Source: Bog-473 sp963817735 (GTDB lineage: Bacteria > Actinomycetota > Acidimicrobiia > Acidimicrobiales > RAAP-2). From it: a stretch of DNA of 64,000 bases. The stretch's first letter is position 1, and each line of letters opens with the position of its first letter. The notes under the pieces were generated by a model. That model was not told the origin of the DNA, made no database searches, and worked only from the letters and a program-made list of their open reading frames with translations. Shown here piece after piece: positions 8,905 through 16,783 of the stretch. The stretch spans positions 1-64,000 of the forward strand of contig CAWFPP010000009.1 of NCBI GenBank assembly GCA_963817735.1, in the 5' to 3' direction. Position numbers and translations under genes: made by a program.

Positions 8905-9420
8905 CGCCGCCTCCGGTCGTTGTCTGTGTGATCGCCCACCGGGCCCTCCGCGCCCTCCGCGCCCACCGCTCCCACCGTGCCCACGGCGAGCATTGTCAGC
9001 ACATCGGGGGTCCTTGCGGGAAGCCCCCCTCCTCGCGGTATCTTGTGCATGGCGGCGATGAGTGCACGCTCGAGTGTCAGACGAGCTGCTCATGCGATGT
9101 CAGCCGCTCAGCAAACCTCTCGCGCCGCCCGTTCCGGCGTGCGCCACCGAGGACAGCAACCCGTCGAACGATCGACCTGGGGCCGCGCCGATGTGTGGAG
9201 GTGCAAGGCGGCGCCGTGGGAGCGAGAGTCGTGGGAGTGAGAGAGGGGCGGGATGATGCGTATACCCGTACACAAGGGCATCGGCGATCACCCCGCCCCG
9301 GGGGAATTCTGATGCTCGGCCCTCCGGGCCGAATAGAGCCATCCGACCCGGATGCGACAACAGCGTCACAACGCACCGCTGCCCCATAGGATCAGGCGGC
9401 GATCGACGAAGGAGCGCACC
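8905..9420. other. intergenic region between divergent genes; low-complexity stretch and a 7-bp hairpin
   Basis: About 515 bases without a supportable gene between the monooxygenase and the NTF2-like gene, both of which read away from it, so it should hold both promoters. At 8938-8990 there is a GC-rich low-complexity stretch of repeated GCGCCCTCC-like units. At 9316-9332 there is a perfect 7-bp inverted repeat (TCGGCCC, TCC, GGGCCGA). No T-run follows, so I do not call it a terminator. Confidence 0.45.
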
Positions 9421-9846
9421 GTGACGCCTACCGACGAGAACCGCCTGTTCATCGAGGGCTTCTGGGTTGACCTCTACCGGCAGGACTTCTCCGCGCTGGG
9501 GGCGCGGTTCGCGGAGGACGGCGAGTACACCGACGTCGTCACGCCCGACGACGACGTCGCCCGCGGTCCCGCAGAGATCACCGCCCGCTTGCGGCTCGCC
9601 TTCGACAAACTCTCCAAGCTCTTCGACGAGCCGCGCCATCTGGTGGCCGGGGAGCACGTCGTCATGACGGAGCACGTCGAGCACTGGGAGTGGCCGACCG
9701 GCGAGACGATGGCGCTCGACGTGGCATCCGTGCACGAGATCCATCAGGGGAAGATCGTCCGGTGGTGCGACTACTGGGACATGAACGTCCTGACTGCCGC
9801 AGCCCCGCAGTGGTGGTTCGAGCACGTGCTGCAGGGCTGGAGGTAG
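9421..9846 (+). CDS. nuclear-transport-factor-2-like (SnoaL/limonene-epoxide-hydrolase-like) protein
   Basis: A 141-residue single-domain protein of the NTF2-like fold: N-terminal helix (NRLFIEGFWVDLYRQDFSALGARFAEDGEYTDV), the PAEITARLRLAFDKL helix, and C-terminal strands including VVMTEHVEHWEW and VHEIHQGKIVRWCDYWDM. The WCDYWD ending is typical of the SnoaL and limonene-1,2-epoxide hydrolase branch. The GTG at 9421 has AAGGAG seven bases upstream. Small enzymes of this fold act as isomerases, cyclases or epoxide hydrolases; the reaction here is not determinable. It precedes a small hypothetical gene on the same strand after 101 bases. Confidence 0.8.
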   Translation: MTPTDENRLFIEGFWVDLYRQDFSALGARFAEDGEYTDVVTPDDDVARGPAEITARLRLAFDKLSKLFDEPRHLVAGEHVVMTEHVEHWEWPTGETMALDVASVHEIHQGKIVRWCDYWDMNVLTAAAPQWWFEHVLQGWR

Positions 9847-9947
9847 TTGGCCGACAGGTCTCGGTCAACGGTCGGACAATCGGGCTGCTCGTCGGAGCGA
9901 GCCGCGCCGACACCAGAGGTGACATCGTTCGACGCGGAGGGGCAGAC

Positions 9948-10253
9948 ATGGCAGAGAGACGCTTGGAGTTCGAGTTCGAGGTAGGGGAGAGCGAGCGCCA
10001 CAATGTGGCCTTCCGCTTCGACCAGCTCCTCGGACCGCTCGAGATCTCGGTGGACGGCAGCCCGATCATCAAGAAGTTCGAGATGTTCAGCCTGCGGCGC
10101 ACCGGGCGCTACGAATTCTCCGTGGGTTCGACCGAGCCGCATGAGGTCCGGATCGAGAAGACCCGCAAGGCCCTGATGGGTGGCTTCCAGGCGCAGGAGT
10201 GCGTCACCTACGTCGACGGTCAGGAGACGGGGCGTTACTCGAACGCCGCCTAG
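9948..10253 (+). CDS. conserved-looking hypothetical protein, all-beta
   Basis: A 101-residue protein with a CGGAGG ribosome binding site before its ATG. It is made of alternating beta-strand-like segments (LEFEFEVGESERHNVAFRF, GPLEISVDGSPIIKKFEMF, TGRYEFSVGSTEPHEVRIEK) and ends YVDGQETGRY. No signal peptide, membrane segment or catalytic motif is visible. The strand pattern recalls small FAIM-like or carbohydrate-binding-type beta sandwiches, but I do not recognise the family and give no function. It converges on the enoyl-CoA hydratase gene, with 7 bases between the stops. Confidence 0.65.
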   Translation: MAERRLEFEFEVGESERHNVAFRFDQLLGPLEISVDGSPIIKKFEMFSLRRTGRYEFSVGSTEPHEVRIEKTRKALMGGFQAQECVTYVDGQETGRYSNAA

Positions 10254-10260
10254 CGCTGAC

Positions 10261-11034
10261 TCATCGCCCGGTCCACACCGGGGGCCGCTTCTCCAGGAAG
10301 GCGGCGACTCCCTCCCGGGCGTCGGCTGACGCCGCCGCGCGGCGCAGCGCCTGATCCGTGTGCTGCCAACCCAGGTCGTCGTCGGCCGCGACGATGTCGT
10401 TGACGGCGGCCAGGCAGGACTGGACCGAGACCGGTGCGTTGGCACAGACCTGGCCGGCCAGGGACAGCGCCTCCGGCACGGCCCGCCCCGGTTCCGTGAG
10501 GACGTTGACGAAGCCCACGTCGAAGGCCCGCGTCGCCTCCATCGGCCGCCCCGTGAGGATGAGCTGCCGGGCGACGTTGAGGGGAAGGGCCCGTGGGGCC
10601 CGGAAGAGGCCGGCGCAGGTCGGGACCACGCCGATGGTGACCTCCGGCAGGCCGAAGCGGGCCGTGCGCGCCGCCACGACGAGATCGCAGGCGAGGATGA
10701 TCTCGAGCCCCCCGCCGAGAGCCGGCCCCTCCACCGCGGCGATGAGCGGCTTGCGGCGCCGGCGCCGGATGATCCCGTACTCCCCGCCGCGCCCCGTGCT
10801 GTAGTCGCCGCCGGCGGTCAGGTCGCTGCCCGCGCTGAAGACGTCGGCGCTGCCGGTCAGGACGCCGGCCCAGAGGTCATCGTCGTCGTCGAGCTCGTTC
10901 AAGGCATCGTCGAGCGCGTCGGCCATGGCCCGGTTGACGGCGTTCCGCTTCTCGGTCCGCTGCATGGTGATGACCAGCACATGACCGTCACGGCGTCGTC
11001 CGACCAGGTGCCCGGAGTCGTCAGGCTCGCTCAC
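10261..11034 (-). CDS. enoyl-CoA hydratase/isomerase (crotonase) family protein
   Basis: A 257-residue crotonase. The acyl-CoA-binding turn DVFSAGSDLTAGGD, the oxyanion-hole stretch AVEGPALGGGLEIILACDLVVA and the following LPEVTIGVVPTCAGLFRAPR are all present. Both Glu residues used by classical enoyl-CoA hydratases (in GGGLEI and LPEVTI) are kept, so hydration of a 2-enoyl-CoA is plausible. The C-terminus ends AFLEKRPPVWTGR, a common crotonase ending. I chose GTG at 11034 because the upstream 83 codons are without similarity. The gene is alone, so the pathway (fatty acid, amino acid or terpenoid breakdown) is open. Confidence 0.85.
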   Translation of the reverse strand: MSEPDDSGHLVGRRRDGHVLVITMQRTEKRNAVNRAMADALDDALNELDDDDDLWAGVLTGSADVFSAGSDLTAGGDYSTGRGGEYGIIRRRRRKPLIAAVEGPALGGGLEIILACDLVVAARTARFGLPEVTIGVVPTCAGLFRAPRALPLNVARQLILTGRPMEATRAFDVGFVNVLTEPGRAVPEALSLAGQVCANAPVSVQSCLAAVNDIVAADDDLGWQHTDQALRRAAASADAREGVAAFLEKRPPVWTGR

Positions 11035-11315
11035 GTGTGTCCCCGATCCGCTGAGCTGGGAAGAGTGGGCAGGAGAGAGCCGCCGTGCGACCGCCCTGGC
11101 GTCCTGCAGGCGCTCACCGAGGGAGTCGCCGCTGTCTCCGTAACCGGAACGGCGCACGTTGCTGCCATCGATAGCCTGCTCCTTCTCGATCCTCGAAGGC
11201 CTGACCGTCGGCTCCTCGTCGGGAGGGTCGTCGCAGGACTCGTCGTCGCCGTCGAGCGTACCGAGGAGCGGGCGGCCCGGCACGAACAGGGGGCCGAACC
11301 GTCAGTGCGGAGGCG

Positions 11316-13589
11316 TCAGGTACCCGCCATGGCGACGACGGGCTTGTTGAGGGGCTTGCCGCCCATGGAGCCGTAGAACGGCGCGTTGTAGCTGAAGATG
11401 CCGCCGTCGGAGGCCACGAAGCGGTAGCCCGAGCCGTCGCGGTTGGCGTCCATGCCGACGATAGGCGCATTCAGGCGCATGGCACCGGTGGAACCGAAGA
11501 AGGGGGCGTTGAAGGAGAAGATGCCCCCGTCGGTAGCCACCTCCCAGTAGCCGCCCGTCTGCCCGTCGGCGGCCATCCCGACGATGGGCTGGTTCAGCGG
11601 TTTGCCTCCCATGGAGCCGTAGAATTTGGCGTCGCCATAGCTGAAGATGCCGCCGTCGGAGGCGACCAGCCAGTAGCCGTGGCCGCTGGGTGTCGCGGCC
11701 ATCCCGACGATCGGCCGGTTGAGGTGTGTGCTTCCCGTGCTGCCGTAGAAGGAGGCGTCGCCGTAGCTGAAGATGCCGCCGTCGGAGGCGACGAGCCAGT
11801 ACCCGCCACCGTCGGGCGTGACCGCCATGCCGACGATCGGCTCGTTGAGCGGTTTGCCACCCATGGAGCCGTAGAAGGCAGCGTCGCCGAAGGCGAAGAT
11901 TCCGCCGTCGGAGGCCACCTCCCAATAGCCGCCTCCGTCATGCGTCATGGCGGTGCCCACCACCGGCTTGTTCAGGTGGATGCTGCCCGTCGACCCGCAG
12001 AACGGGATGTTGCCGTAGTCGAAGATGCCGCCGTCCGAGGCTGAGAGGAGGTAGCCGTCGGGACCGCCGGCAGGCGCGTTGCACGGCACCTCCAGGGTCG
12101 GCCCCGGCGTGCCGGCGTCGCCGGTCAGCTGGGGGTCGTGGTGAAACTGCGGCCACGCCCCGGTCTCGTAGACGCTCGAGCCGGACCCGTTCGTGTCGTC
12201 GATCTCCCAGTGGCTGATGTAGCCGGTGGCCGTCCCGCCCACGCTGACGTACCCGGCGCCCGTGATGCCGATGTGGCCGTCGGGGTCGTCGGTCACCAGC
12301 GGCGAGCTCTGGAACGCGTAGTTGGTGCCCAGCGTCGCCACCTGGGCGCCGGAGCGCCCGTCGAAGATGTCGATGCCGTCGGTGGTGGGGACGATGACGT
12401 CCTGGTAACCGCCGCCGGTGAGGTCGGCCGTCACCGGCGATCCGATGACCTCACCCGAGGTCGAGGCCGACCAGATCACCGCGCCGTTGGTGCCGTTGAG
12501 CACGTAGATGGTCCCGGCCTCCGTCCCCTCGACCACGTCGAGCTGCCCGTTGCCCTGCACGTTGGCCAGGGCCGGCGAATCGGCCGTGACCCCGTTGAGC
12601 TGCTGGCTCCAGGCCAGGCCGCAGCCGTTGTCGATGGCGAATACCTTGTTCGAGTCCGAGGCGCCCGAGTAGTAGCTCCCGTCGCCGATGACGATGCCCA
12701 CCGCGCCGCCGGCGAGGAACTGGCCCACGGCCGGCGACGAGCGGTCGATGTTCTGGTCCGTGTTGTACTGGCAGATGAGGCCGCTCGTGGGATCGCTCGA
12801 CCCGGCGTTGCCCGCGCTCGACAGAATGCGGATGTGCCCGCCGTTGCCGTAGGTCTGGCCGTACGCCACTCCCGCGCTCGAATCGCCACCGCTGATGATC
12901 TCGTTGTTGTCGTCGGCGTAGAGGTCGGCCACCGCCGCTGTCGAGAAGACCGCGTCGCCCTGGAACCACGGGAACCCGGCCAGCATGGCCCCGGTGCCGG
13001 CGGCGAGTGCGTCCGTGTTCTGGCCGAGGGATCCCGCCTCCACGCCGTAGCCGCCCGCGTAGTCGGCGACGGTCAACGACGCGGCGACGCCCGAGTGCGG
13101 TGTCGGATCGGTCCCGGGGTTCGTCTCCTGCAGGTACCACTGGTCGCCCCCGGTGTTCGTGATGGCCTGGTAGCCGCCGCCGGTGGGATCGGTGGTCCCG
13201 CCGCTCCCGATGAAGACCGAGTCGGTGCCGCCGGGCGAAATGGGTGCGACCGACGGTGAGGAGTCGACCGGCGCGCCGGCGTTGTAGGGCCACCCGGCCA
13301 CGCCCGTCCCACGGTCGAGGTGGAAGGCGTACACCTTCCCGGCGCGGTCGCCGACCACGACTGACGGCTGCCCGTCGAGATCGGCCACGTTGGGGGACGA
13401 CAGCGCAATGGGATTGCCGCCGTCGGCGAGCGTCTGGCTCCACTTGAAATTGGCGGTGAAGCCGGCCGCGTGGGCCACTTCGTCGGCCCCGGCCGCGGGG
13501 GCCGCCTGCAGCGTGGCCGTCAGGCTGAGGGCGGCAGTCGCCCCCGCCATCATGACCGGGATCGAAATTCTCCGCGCACGACGTTTCAC
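11316..13589 (-). CDS. secreted beta-propeller (VCBS/FG-GAP-like) protein with six DGGIF repeats
   Basis: A 757-residue exported protein. The N-terminus has Arg residues, a hydrophobic core and an Ala-rich cleavage region (MMAGATAALSLTATLQAAPAAGADE), a signal peptide. Residues about 45-500 hold repeated VADLDG/GSGG/VVVGDRAGKVYAF-type blades like FG-GAP or PQQ propellers. The last 250 residues are six tandem repeats of 41-42 residues built on GYW.VASDGGIF.YGDA.FYGS......LN.PIVGMA. Alternate repeats carry GST or GSM, so the true unit may be a pair. The GTG at 13589 has AAGAGGAG upstream. It is probably an extracellular binding or structural protein; the ligand is unknown. It is divergent from the penicillin-binding protein gene. 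Confidence 0.85.
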   Translation of the reverse strand: MKRRARRISIPVMMAGATAALSLTATLQAAPAAGADEVAHAAGFTANFKWSQTLADGGNPIALSSPNVADLDGQPSVVVGDRAGKVYAFHLDRGTGVAGWPYNAGAPVDSSPSVAPISPGGTDSVFIGSGGTTDPTGGGYQAITNTGGDQWYLQETNPGTDPTPHSGVAASLTVADYAGGYGVEAGSLGQNTDALAAGTGAMLAGFPWFQGDAVFSTAAVADLYADDNNEIISGGDSSAGVAYGQTYGNGGHIRILSSAGNAGSSDPTSGLICQYNTDQNIDRSSPAVGQFLAGGAVGIVIGDGSYYSGASDSNKVFAIDNGCGLAWSQQLNGVTADSPALANVQGNGQLDVVEGTEAGTIYVLNGTNGAVIWSASTSGEVIGSPVTADLTGGGYQDVIVPTTDGIDIFDGRSGAQVATLGTNYAFQSSPLVTDDPDGHIGITGAGYVSVGGTATGYISHWEIDDTNGSGSSVYETGAWPQFHHDPQLTGDAGTPGPTLEVPCNAPAGGPDGYLLSASDGGIFDYGNIPFCGSTGSIHLNKPVVGTAMTHDGGGYWEVASDGGIFAFGDAAFYGSMGGKPLNEPIVGMAVTPDGGGYWLVASDGGIFSYGDASFYGSTGSTHLNRPIVGMAATPSGHGYWLVASDGGIFSYGDAKFYGSMGGKPLNQPIVGMAADGQTGGYWEVATDGGIFSFNAPFFGSTGAMRLNAPIVGMDANRDGSGYRFVASDGGIFSYNAPFYGSMGGKPLNKPVVAMAGT
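11319..12066 (-). repeat. six tandem ~125-bp coding repeats (DGGIF..GDA..YGS type), alternating A/B subtypes
   Basis: Six consecutive copies encode a 41-42 residue unit at the C-terminus of the secreted propeller protein. The copies alternate strictly: first, third and fifth read GST(G)...LN, second, fourth and sixth read GSMGGKPLN. At DNA level the even copies share CCCATGGAGCCGTAGAA at 11362, 11610 and 11859 or nearby, about 249 bases apart, supporting duplication of a two-repeat block. Confidence 0.85.
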
Positions 13590-13919
13590 GTGACTCCTCT
13601 TGGGTCCGGCGCGGTCCGCTCCGCTCCGCCTCGTCGTCGGCGCGTCACCGGGTGTCCGGGGCGCCGCCCGTGGGCGTGTACCCGGGACGGAAGAAATGAA
13701 CGCCCCACACATGAACAATCGGCGCGTCCTGACCGTGTCTTGAACCCCACCGACCGGGCCGTACGTGCGTTGCGACGTCGGGTTCCGCACCAGAACGGTC
13801 CTGTCCCTGGTGGCACAGGGGGTGGAACGGGCCCACAGGGACCATGAAGCCTTCGCGGGAGGGCTGCCGCCTACCATGCTCGGAGTGATCAGGTCGTCCA
13901 CGAATCGGTTGGCGGGCTG
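13590..13919. other. divergent intergenic region, 330 bp, no gene seen
   Basis: Separates the secreted repeat protein (minus) from the penicillin-binding protein (plus) and must hold both promoters. I see no convincing -10/-35 pair, no regulator-like palindrome and no small gene. The first 20 bases carry the ribosome binding site of the minus-strand gene. Confidence 0.4.
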
Positions 13920-15488
13920 ATGGGCCGCCGGATCCGCTGGCTCGGCGTCATCATGGTCGTCTGCCTCGGACTGGTCGTGGCGCAACTCGTGAACATCCAG
14001 TTGGTCAAGGCCAAGCAGCTGCAGTCCTCGCCCTTCAACCCCGGCATCGCCGCGCAGCGCTACAACAACCCGCGAGGCACGATCTACGCCGCCGACGGCA
14101 CGGTCCTGGCCAAGTCGATCCCGACCCCCGCCGGCACCGATACGGCGGACTACCCGTTCCACTACGTGCGCCAGTACCCGCAGGGCCCGCTGTACGCGGG
14201 GATCACGGGATACGACTCCGCCCTCTATTACGGCACCGCCGGCATCGAGGACGAGTACGACTCCTTCCTGGGGCCCCACCAGCAACCGCCCCAGACGCTG
14301 AGCCAGTTGATCTTCCGGCAGCAGCAGCCGACCACGACGGACAACGTGAGCCTCACGGTCGAGCCCGCGCTCCAGAATGCCGCCTGGCAGGCGTTGACCA
14401 CCCTGCCCCCGGGTGACAACAAGGACGGGGCCGTGGTGGTCCTGCAGCCCTCGACCGGCAACGTCCTGGCCATGGTCTCGAATCCCACTTTCGATCCCAA
14501 CCCGCTGGTGAGCCCCTCGCTGCACGCGGAGCAGCTCGCCTACTTCAGCTATGTCCAGAAGGACCACGAAGGGTTCTTCCCGTTGCGTCCCATCGCAAAC
14601 CGCGAGACGTTCCCCCCCGGTTCCACCATGAAGGTCGTAACGAGCACCGCTGCCTACAACCTGAAGCCGTCGCTGGCCGATTTCGACTACCCGGTCCAGC
14701 AGTGCCAGAAATTCTCGGACTCCGACAAACTACTGTGCGACCAGTCGGGACCCTGCGGCGGGACCATGACGCAGATGTTGCCGTTCTCGTGCGACCCCGG
14801 TTACGCCGAGCTCGGGGTGCAACTGGGCGTGCCGATCATGACGAAGCAGGCCGAGTTGTTCGGGTACAACTCGGTGCCCGGCATCGACCTACCCGGCACA
14901 TCCACCTCCGTCTTCCCGGCCCTGGCCCCGAACTCGCAGGCCTTCCTCGGGCAGAGCTCCATCGGGCAGTACGACGTGCAGACGACCGCGCTGCAGAACG
15001 CCATGGTGGCGGCGGGGATCGCCAACGGCGGGGTGCTGATGACGCCGCACCTGCTCTCGACAATCCATGACTCGCAAGGCGCGTTGGTGCAGACCTACAC
15101 CCCGAAGCCGGCCGCCACGGTGGCCTCCCCGTTGGCCGCCCAACAGGTGACCTCACTCATGGAGGGCGTGACCGGTCCGGGCGGCACCGCCGCCGGCGTC
15201 GGCTTCCCGTCCTACCTGTGCGCCGCCGTCAAGACGGGAACGGCGCAGACGGACCCGACCACGGGGCTGACCGACACCTGGATGATCGGCTTCGCTCCCG
15301 CCAACCACCCGCAGGTGGCGGTGGCGGTCGTCGTGCCCCAGCAGGCCAACAGCTCCGACGGCGCCAGCGTGGCCGGGCCCATCATGAACGCCGTCCTGCA
15401 GGCCGCCGTGCCCAGGTCGTCGGTCCAGCAGCCGTGCACCGTCGCACCCGTGCCGACCTCGAGCTTCACCTCCGCACCCTCGGCCTGA
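13920..15488 (+). CDS. class B penicillin-binding protein (peptidoglycan transpeptidase, PbpA-like)
   Basis: A 522-residue protein anchored by one N-terminal membrane helix (LGVIMVVCLGLVVAQLVNIQLV) with an extracellular transpeptidase domain that cross-links peptidoglycan stem peptides. Visible motifs are the active-site Ser in PPGSTMKVV (Ser235-Thr-Met-Lys238), the second motif as Ser290-Cys-Asp292 where SxN is standard, and Lys438-Thr-Gly in VKTGTAQ. PRGTIYAADGTVLA near residue 52 is the usual start of the dimerisation domain. The length fits the PbpA group paired with SEDS proteins in actinobacteria, but no rodA/ftsW gene lies nearby. The ATG has a weak ribosome binding site. The C-terminal tail is Ser/Pro-rich. 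Confidence 0.9.
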   Translation: MGRRIRWLGVIMVVCLGLVVAQLVNIQLVKAKQLQSSPFNPGIAAQRYNNPRGTIYAADGTVLAKSIPTPAGTDTADYPFHYVRQYPQGPLYAGITGYDSALYYGTAGIEDEYDSFLGPHQQPPQTLSQLIFRQQQPTTTDNVSLTVEPALQNAAWQALTTLPPGDNKDGAVVVLQPSTGNVLAMVSNPTFDPNPLVSPSLHAEQLAYFSYVQKDHEGFFPLRPIANRETFPPGSTMKVVTSTAAYNLKPSLADFDYPVQQCQKFSDSDKLLCDQSGPCGGTMTQMLPFSCDPGYAELGVQLGVPIMTKQAELFGYNSVPGIDLPGTSTSVFPALAPNSQAFLGQSSIGQYDVQTTALQNAMVAAGIANGGVLMTPHLLSTIHDSQGALVQTYTPKPAATVASPLAAQQVTSLMEGVTGPGGTAAGVGFPSYLCAAVKTGTAQTDPTTGLTDTWMIGFAPANHPQVAVAVVVPQQANSSDGASVAGPIMNAVLQAAVPRSSVQQPCTVAPVPTSSFTSAPSA

Positions 15489-15521
15489 GCCGATCGGGAA
15501 TCCCGGCCCTCCAGTTGCCCC

Positions 15522-15553
15522 TACACTATCTGCATGACTACGCAGGTAAGTAG
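15522..15553 (+). promoter_or_regulatory. candidate leaderless promoter and metal-regulator operator of the ArsR/CDF pair
   Basis: TACACT, a -10-like hexamer, ends six bases before the ATG at 15534, which fits a leaderless transcript. An imperfect inverted repeat overlaps it and the start codon: CTAC..CTGC on the left (from 15521), eight bases, then GCAGGTAAGTAG on the right. Binding of the downstream ArsR sensor here would block transcription. No clear -35 box is seen; the operator call is inference. Confidence 0.35.
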
Positions 15554-15854
15554 AAGTGATGCGGGAGAGGAGATTCACTCGGCCGTCGGGATGTTGAAGC
15601 TGCTGGCCGACGAGACCCGGCTCCGGGTCATCTGCGCCCTGCTCGAGGGGGAGCATCCGGTCAACGAGCTGGCCGATCTGGTCGGAGCCCAGCCGGCCGC
15701 CGTCTCCCAGCACCTCGCCAAGCTGCGGCTGGCCCGCCTGGTGCGCAGCCGCCGGGAGGGCACCCGGATCTACTACGTGCTCGATGACGCGCACGTCCGC
15801 CGCCTTGTCGAAGAAGTCCTCTCCCATGCCGACCACGTGACTGCCCATGGGTGA
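15534..15854 (+). CDS. ArsR/SmtB-family metal sensor, CzrA-type alpha5 site
   Basis: A 106-residue winged-helix repressor. The helix-turn-helix is VNELADLVGAQPAAVSQHLAKLRLARLV. In the last helix Asp85, His87, His98 and His101 have exactly the D-x-H...H-x2-H spacing of the alpha5 zinc/cobalt site of staphylococcal CzrA, so it should sense Zn or Co and release DNA when loaded. Cys residues of the alpha3N type are absent. Its stop overlaps the start of the following cation diffusion facilitator by 8 bases, so both are one transcript, a metal-sensor/exporter pair. The ATG is almost at the transcript start if the -10 above is right. Confidence 0.88.
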   Translation: MTTQVSRSDAGEEIHSAVGMLKLLADETRLRVICALLEGEHPVNELADLVGAQPAAVSQHLAKLRLARLVRSRREGTRIYYVLDDAHVRRLVEEVLSHADHVTAHG

Positions 15855-16767
15855 CGGCCACGATCACCACGCCGGGCAGCCCTCGGTGGAGACCGACCGC
15901 CGCGCCCTGAGGATCTCGCTGGTCCTGCTCGTCACCTTCATGGTGTTCGAGGTCGGGGCGGCCGTCGCGTCCAACTCGCTCGTCCTGCTGGCCGACGCCG
16001 GGCACATGCTGGTGGACGTCGGGGCCATCGCCGGCTCGCTCGTGGCCATCCGGCTGGCCGCACGGCCCGAGACGAGGTCGCACACCTATGGCATGAAGCG
16101 GGCCGAGATCCTCGCCGCCGCCGGCAACGCCATCGCCCTCCTCATTGTGTCCGCACTCGTGACGTACGACGCAGTGGTGCGGCTCGTCCATCCGTCATCG
16201 GTGAACGGCACGGTCCTGATCGTGGTCGCCGCGGTGGGCGTGGCGGTGAATCTGGCCGCCACCATGACGATGGCCGGGGCCAATCGGCGCTCACTCAACG
16301 TGGAGGGCGCCTTCCGCCACCTCCTGACCGACCTCTACGGCTTCGCCGGCACGCTGATGGCGGGAATCGTGATCGTCATCTGGGGCTTCGACCGCGCCGA
16401 CGCCATCGCATCACTCCTCGTCGTGCTCCTCATGCTGAAAGCGGCGCTCGAGTTGCTGCGTCCGGCCCTGCGCATCCTGCTGGAGGCGACACCCGAGGAC
16501 ATCGACGTCGAGGAAGTTCGGCAACACCTGATGGAGCTCCCCGAGGTGCAGTCGGTGCACGACCTGCACGCGTGGACGCTCACCTCATCCCTGCCGGTTC
16601 TCACCGCCCACGTCGTGGTGACCGACGAGTGCTTCACGACGGGCGAGGCCGGTCGCGTGCTCGACCATCTCCAAGAGTGCCTGTCGGACCACTTCGACGT
16701 CGCGCACTCGACCCTGCAGTTCGAGTCTCCCGGGCACATCGACCACGAGCTCGGCGGGCACGCCTAG
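15847..16767 (+). CDS. cation diffusion facilitator (CDF) metal exporter, zinc-type
   Basis: A 306-residue membrane protein with six helices and a cytoplasmic C-terminal domain. His53 and Asp57 in LLADAGHMLVD (second helix) and His158 and Asp162 in FRHLLTDLYG (fifth helix) form the HxxxD/HxxxD transport site typical of zinc-specific members such as ZitB and CzcD. The N-terminus is His-rich (GDGHDHH), and the C-terminal domain (VQSVHDLHAWTLTS) has the usual metal-binding His residues. It exports Zn2+ in exchange for protons. Its start lies within the end of the ArsR sensor gene, showing translational coupling and control by that sensor. Confidence 0.92.
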   Translation: MGDGHDHHAGQPSVETDRRALRISLVLLVTFMVFEVGAAVASNSLVLLADAGHMLVDVGAIAGSLVAIRLAARPETRSHTYGMKRAEILAAAGNAIALLIVSALVTYDAVVRLVHPSSVNGTVLIVVAAVGVAVNLAATMTMAGANRRSLNVEGAFRHLLTDLYGFAGTLMAGIVIVIWGFDRADAIASLLVVLLMLKAALELLRPALRILLEATPEDIDVEEVRQHLMELPEVQSVHDLHAWTLTSSLPVLTAHVVVTDECFTTGEAGRVLDHLQECLSDHFDVAHSTLQFESPGHIDHELGGHA

Positions 16768-16783
16768 GGGCGGTGCAACGAGC

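Noticed and set aside
8905..9093. N-terminal extension of the FAD monooxygenase to 9093
   Set aside because: The extra residues are Gly/Arg-rich without similarity, while the ATG at 8904 has GGAGG at the right distance and is followed directly by the FAD motif.
13590..14567. Long minus-strand frame extending the secreted repeat protein upstream to 14567
   Set aside because: It lies opposite the penicillin-binding protein gene; the signal peptide and ribosome binding site place the start at 13589.
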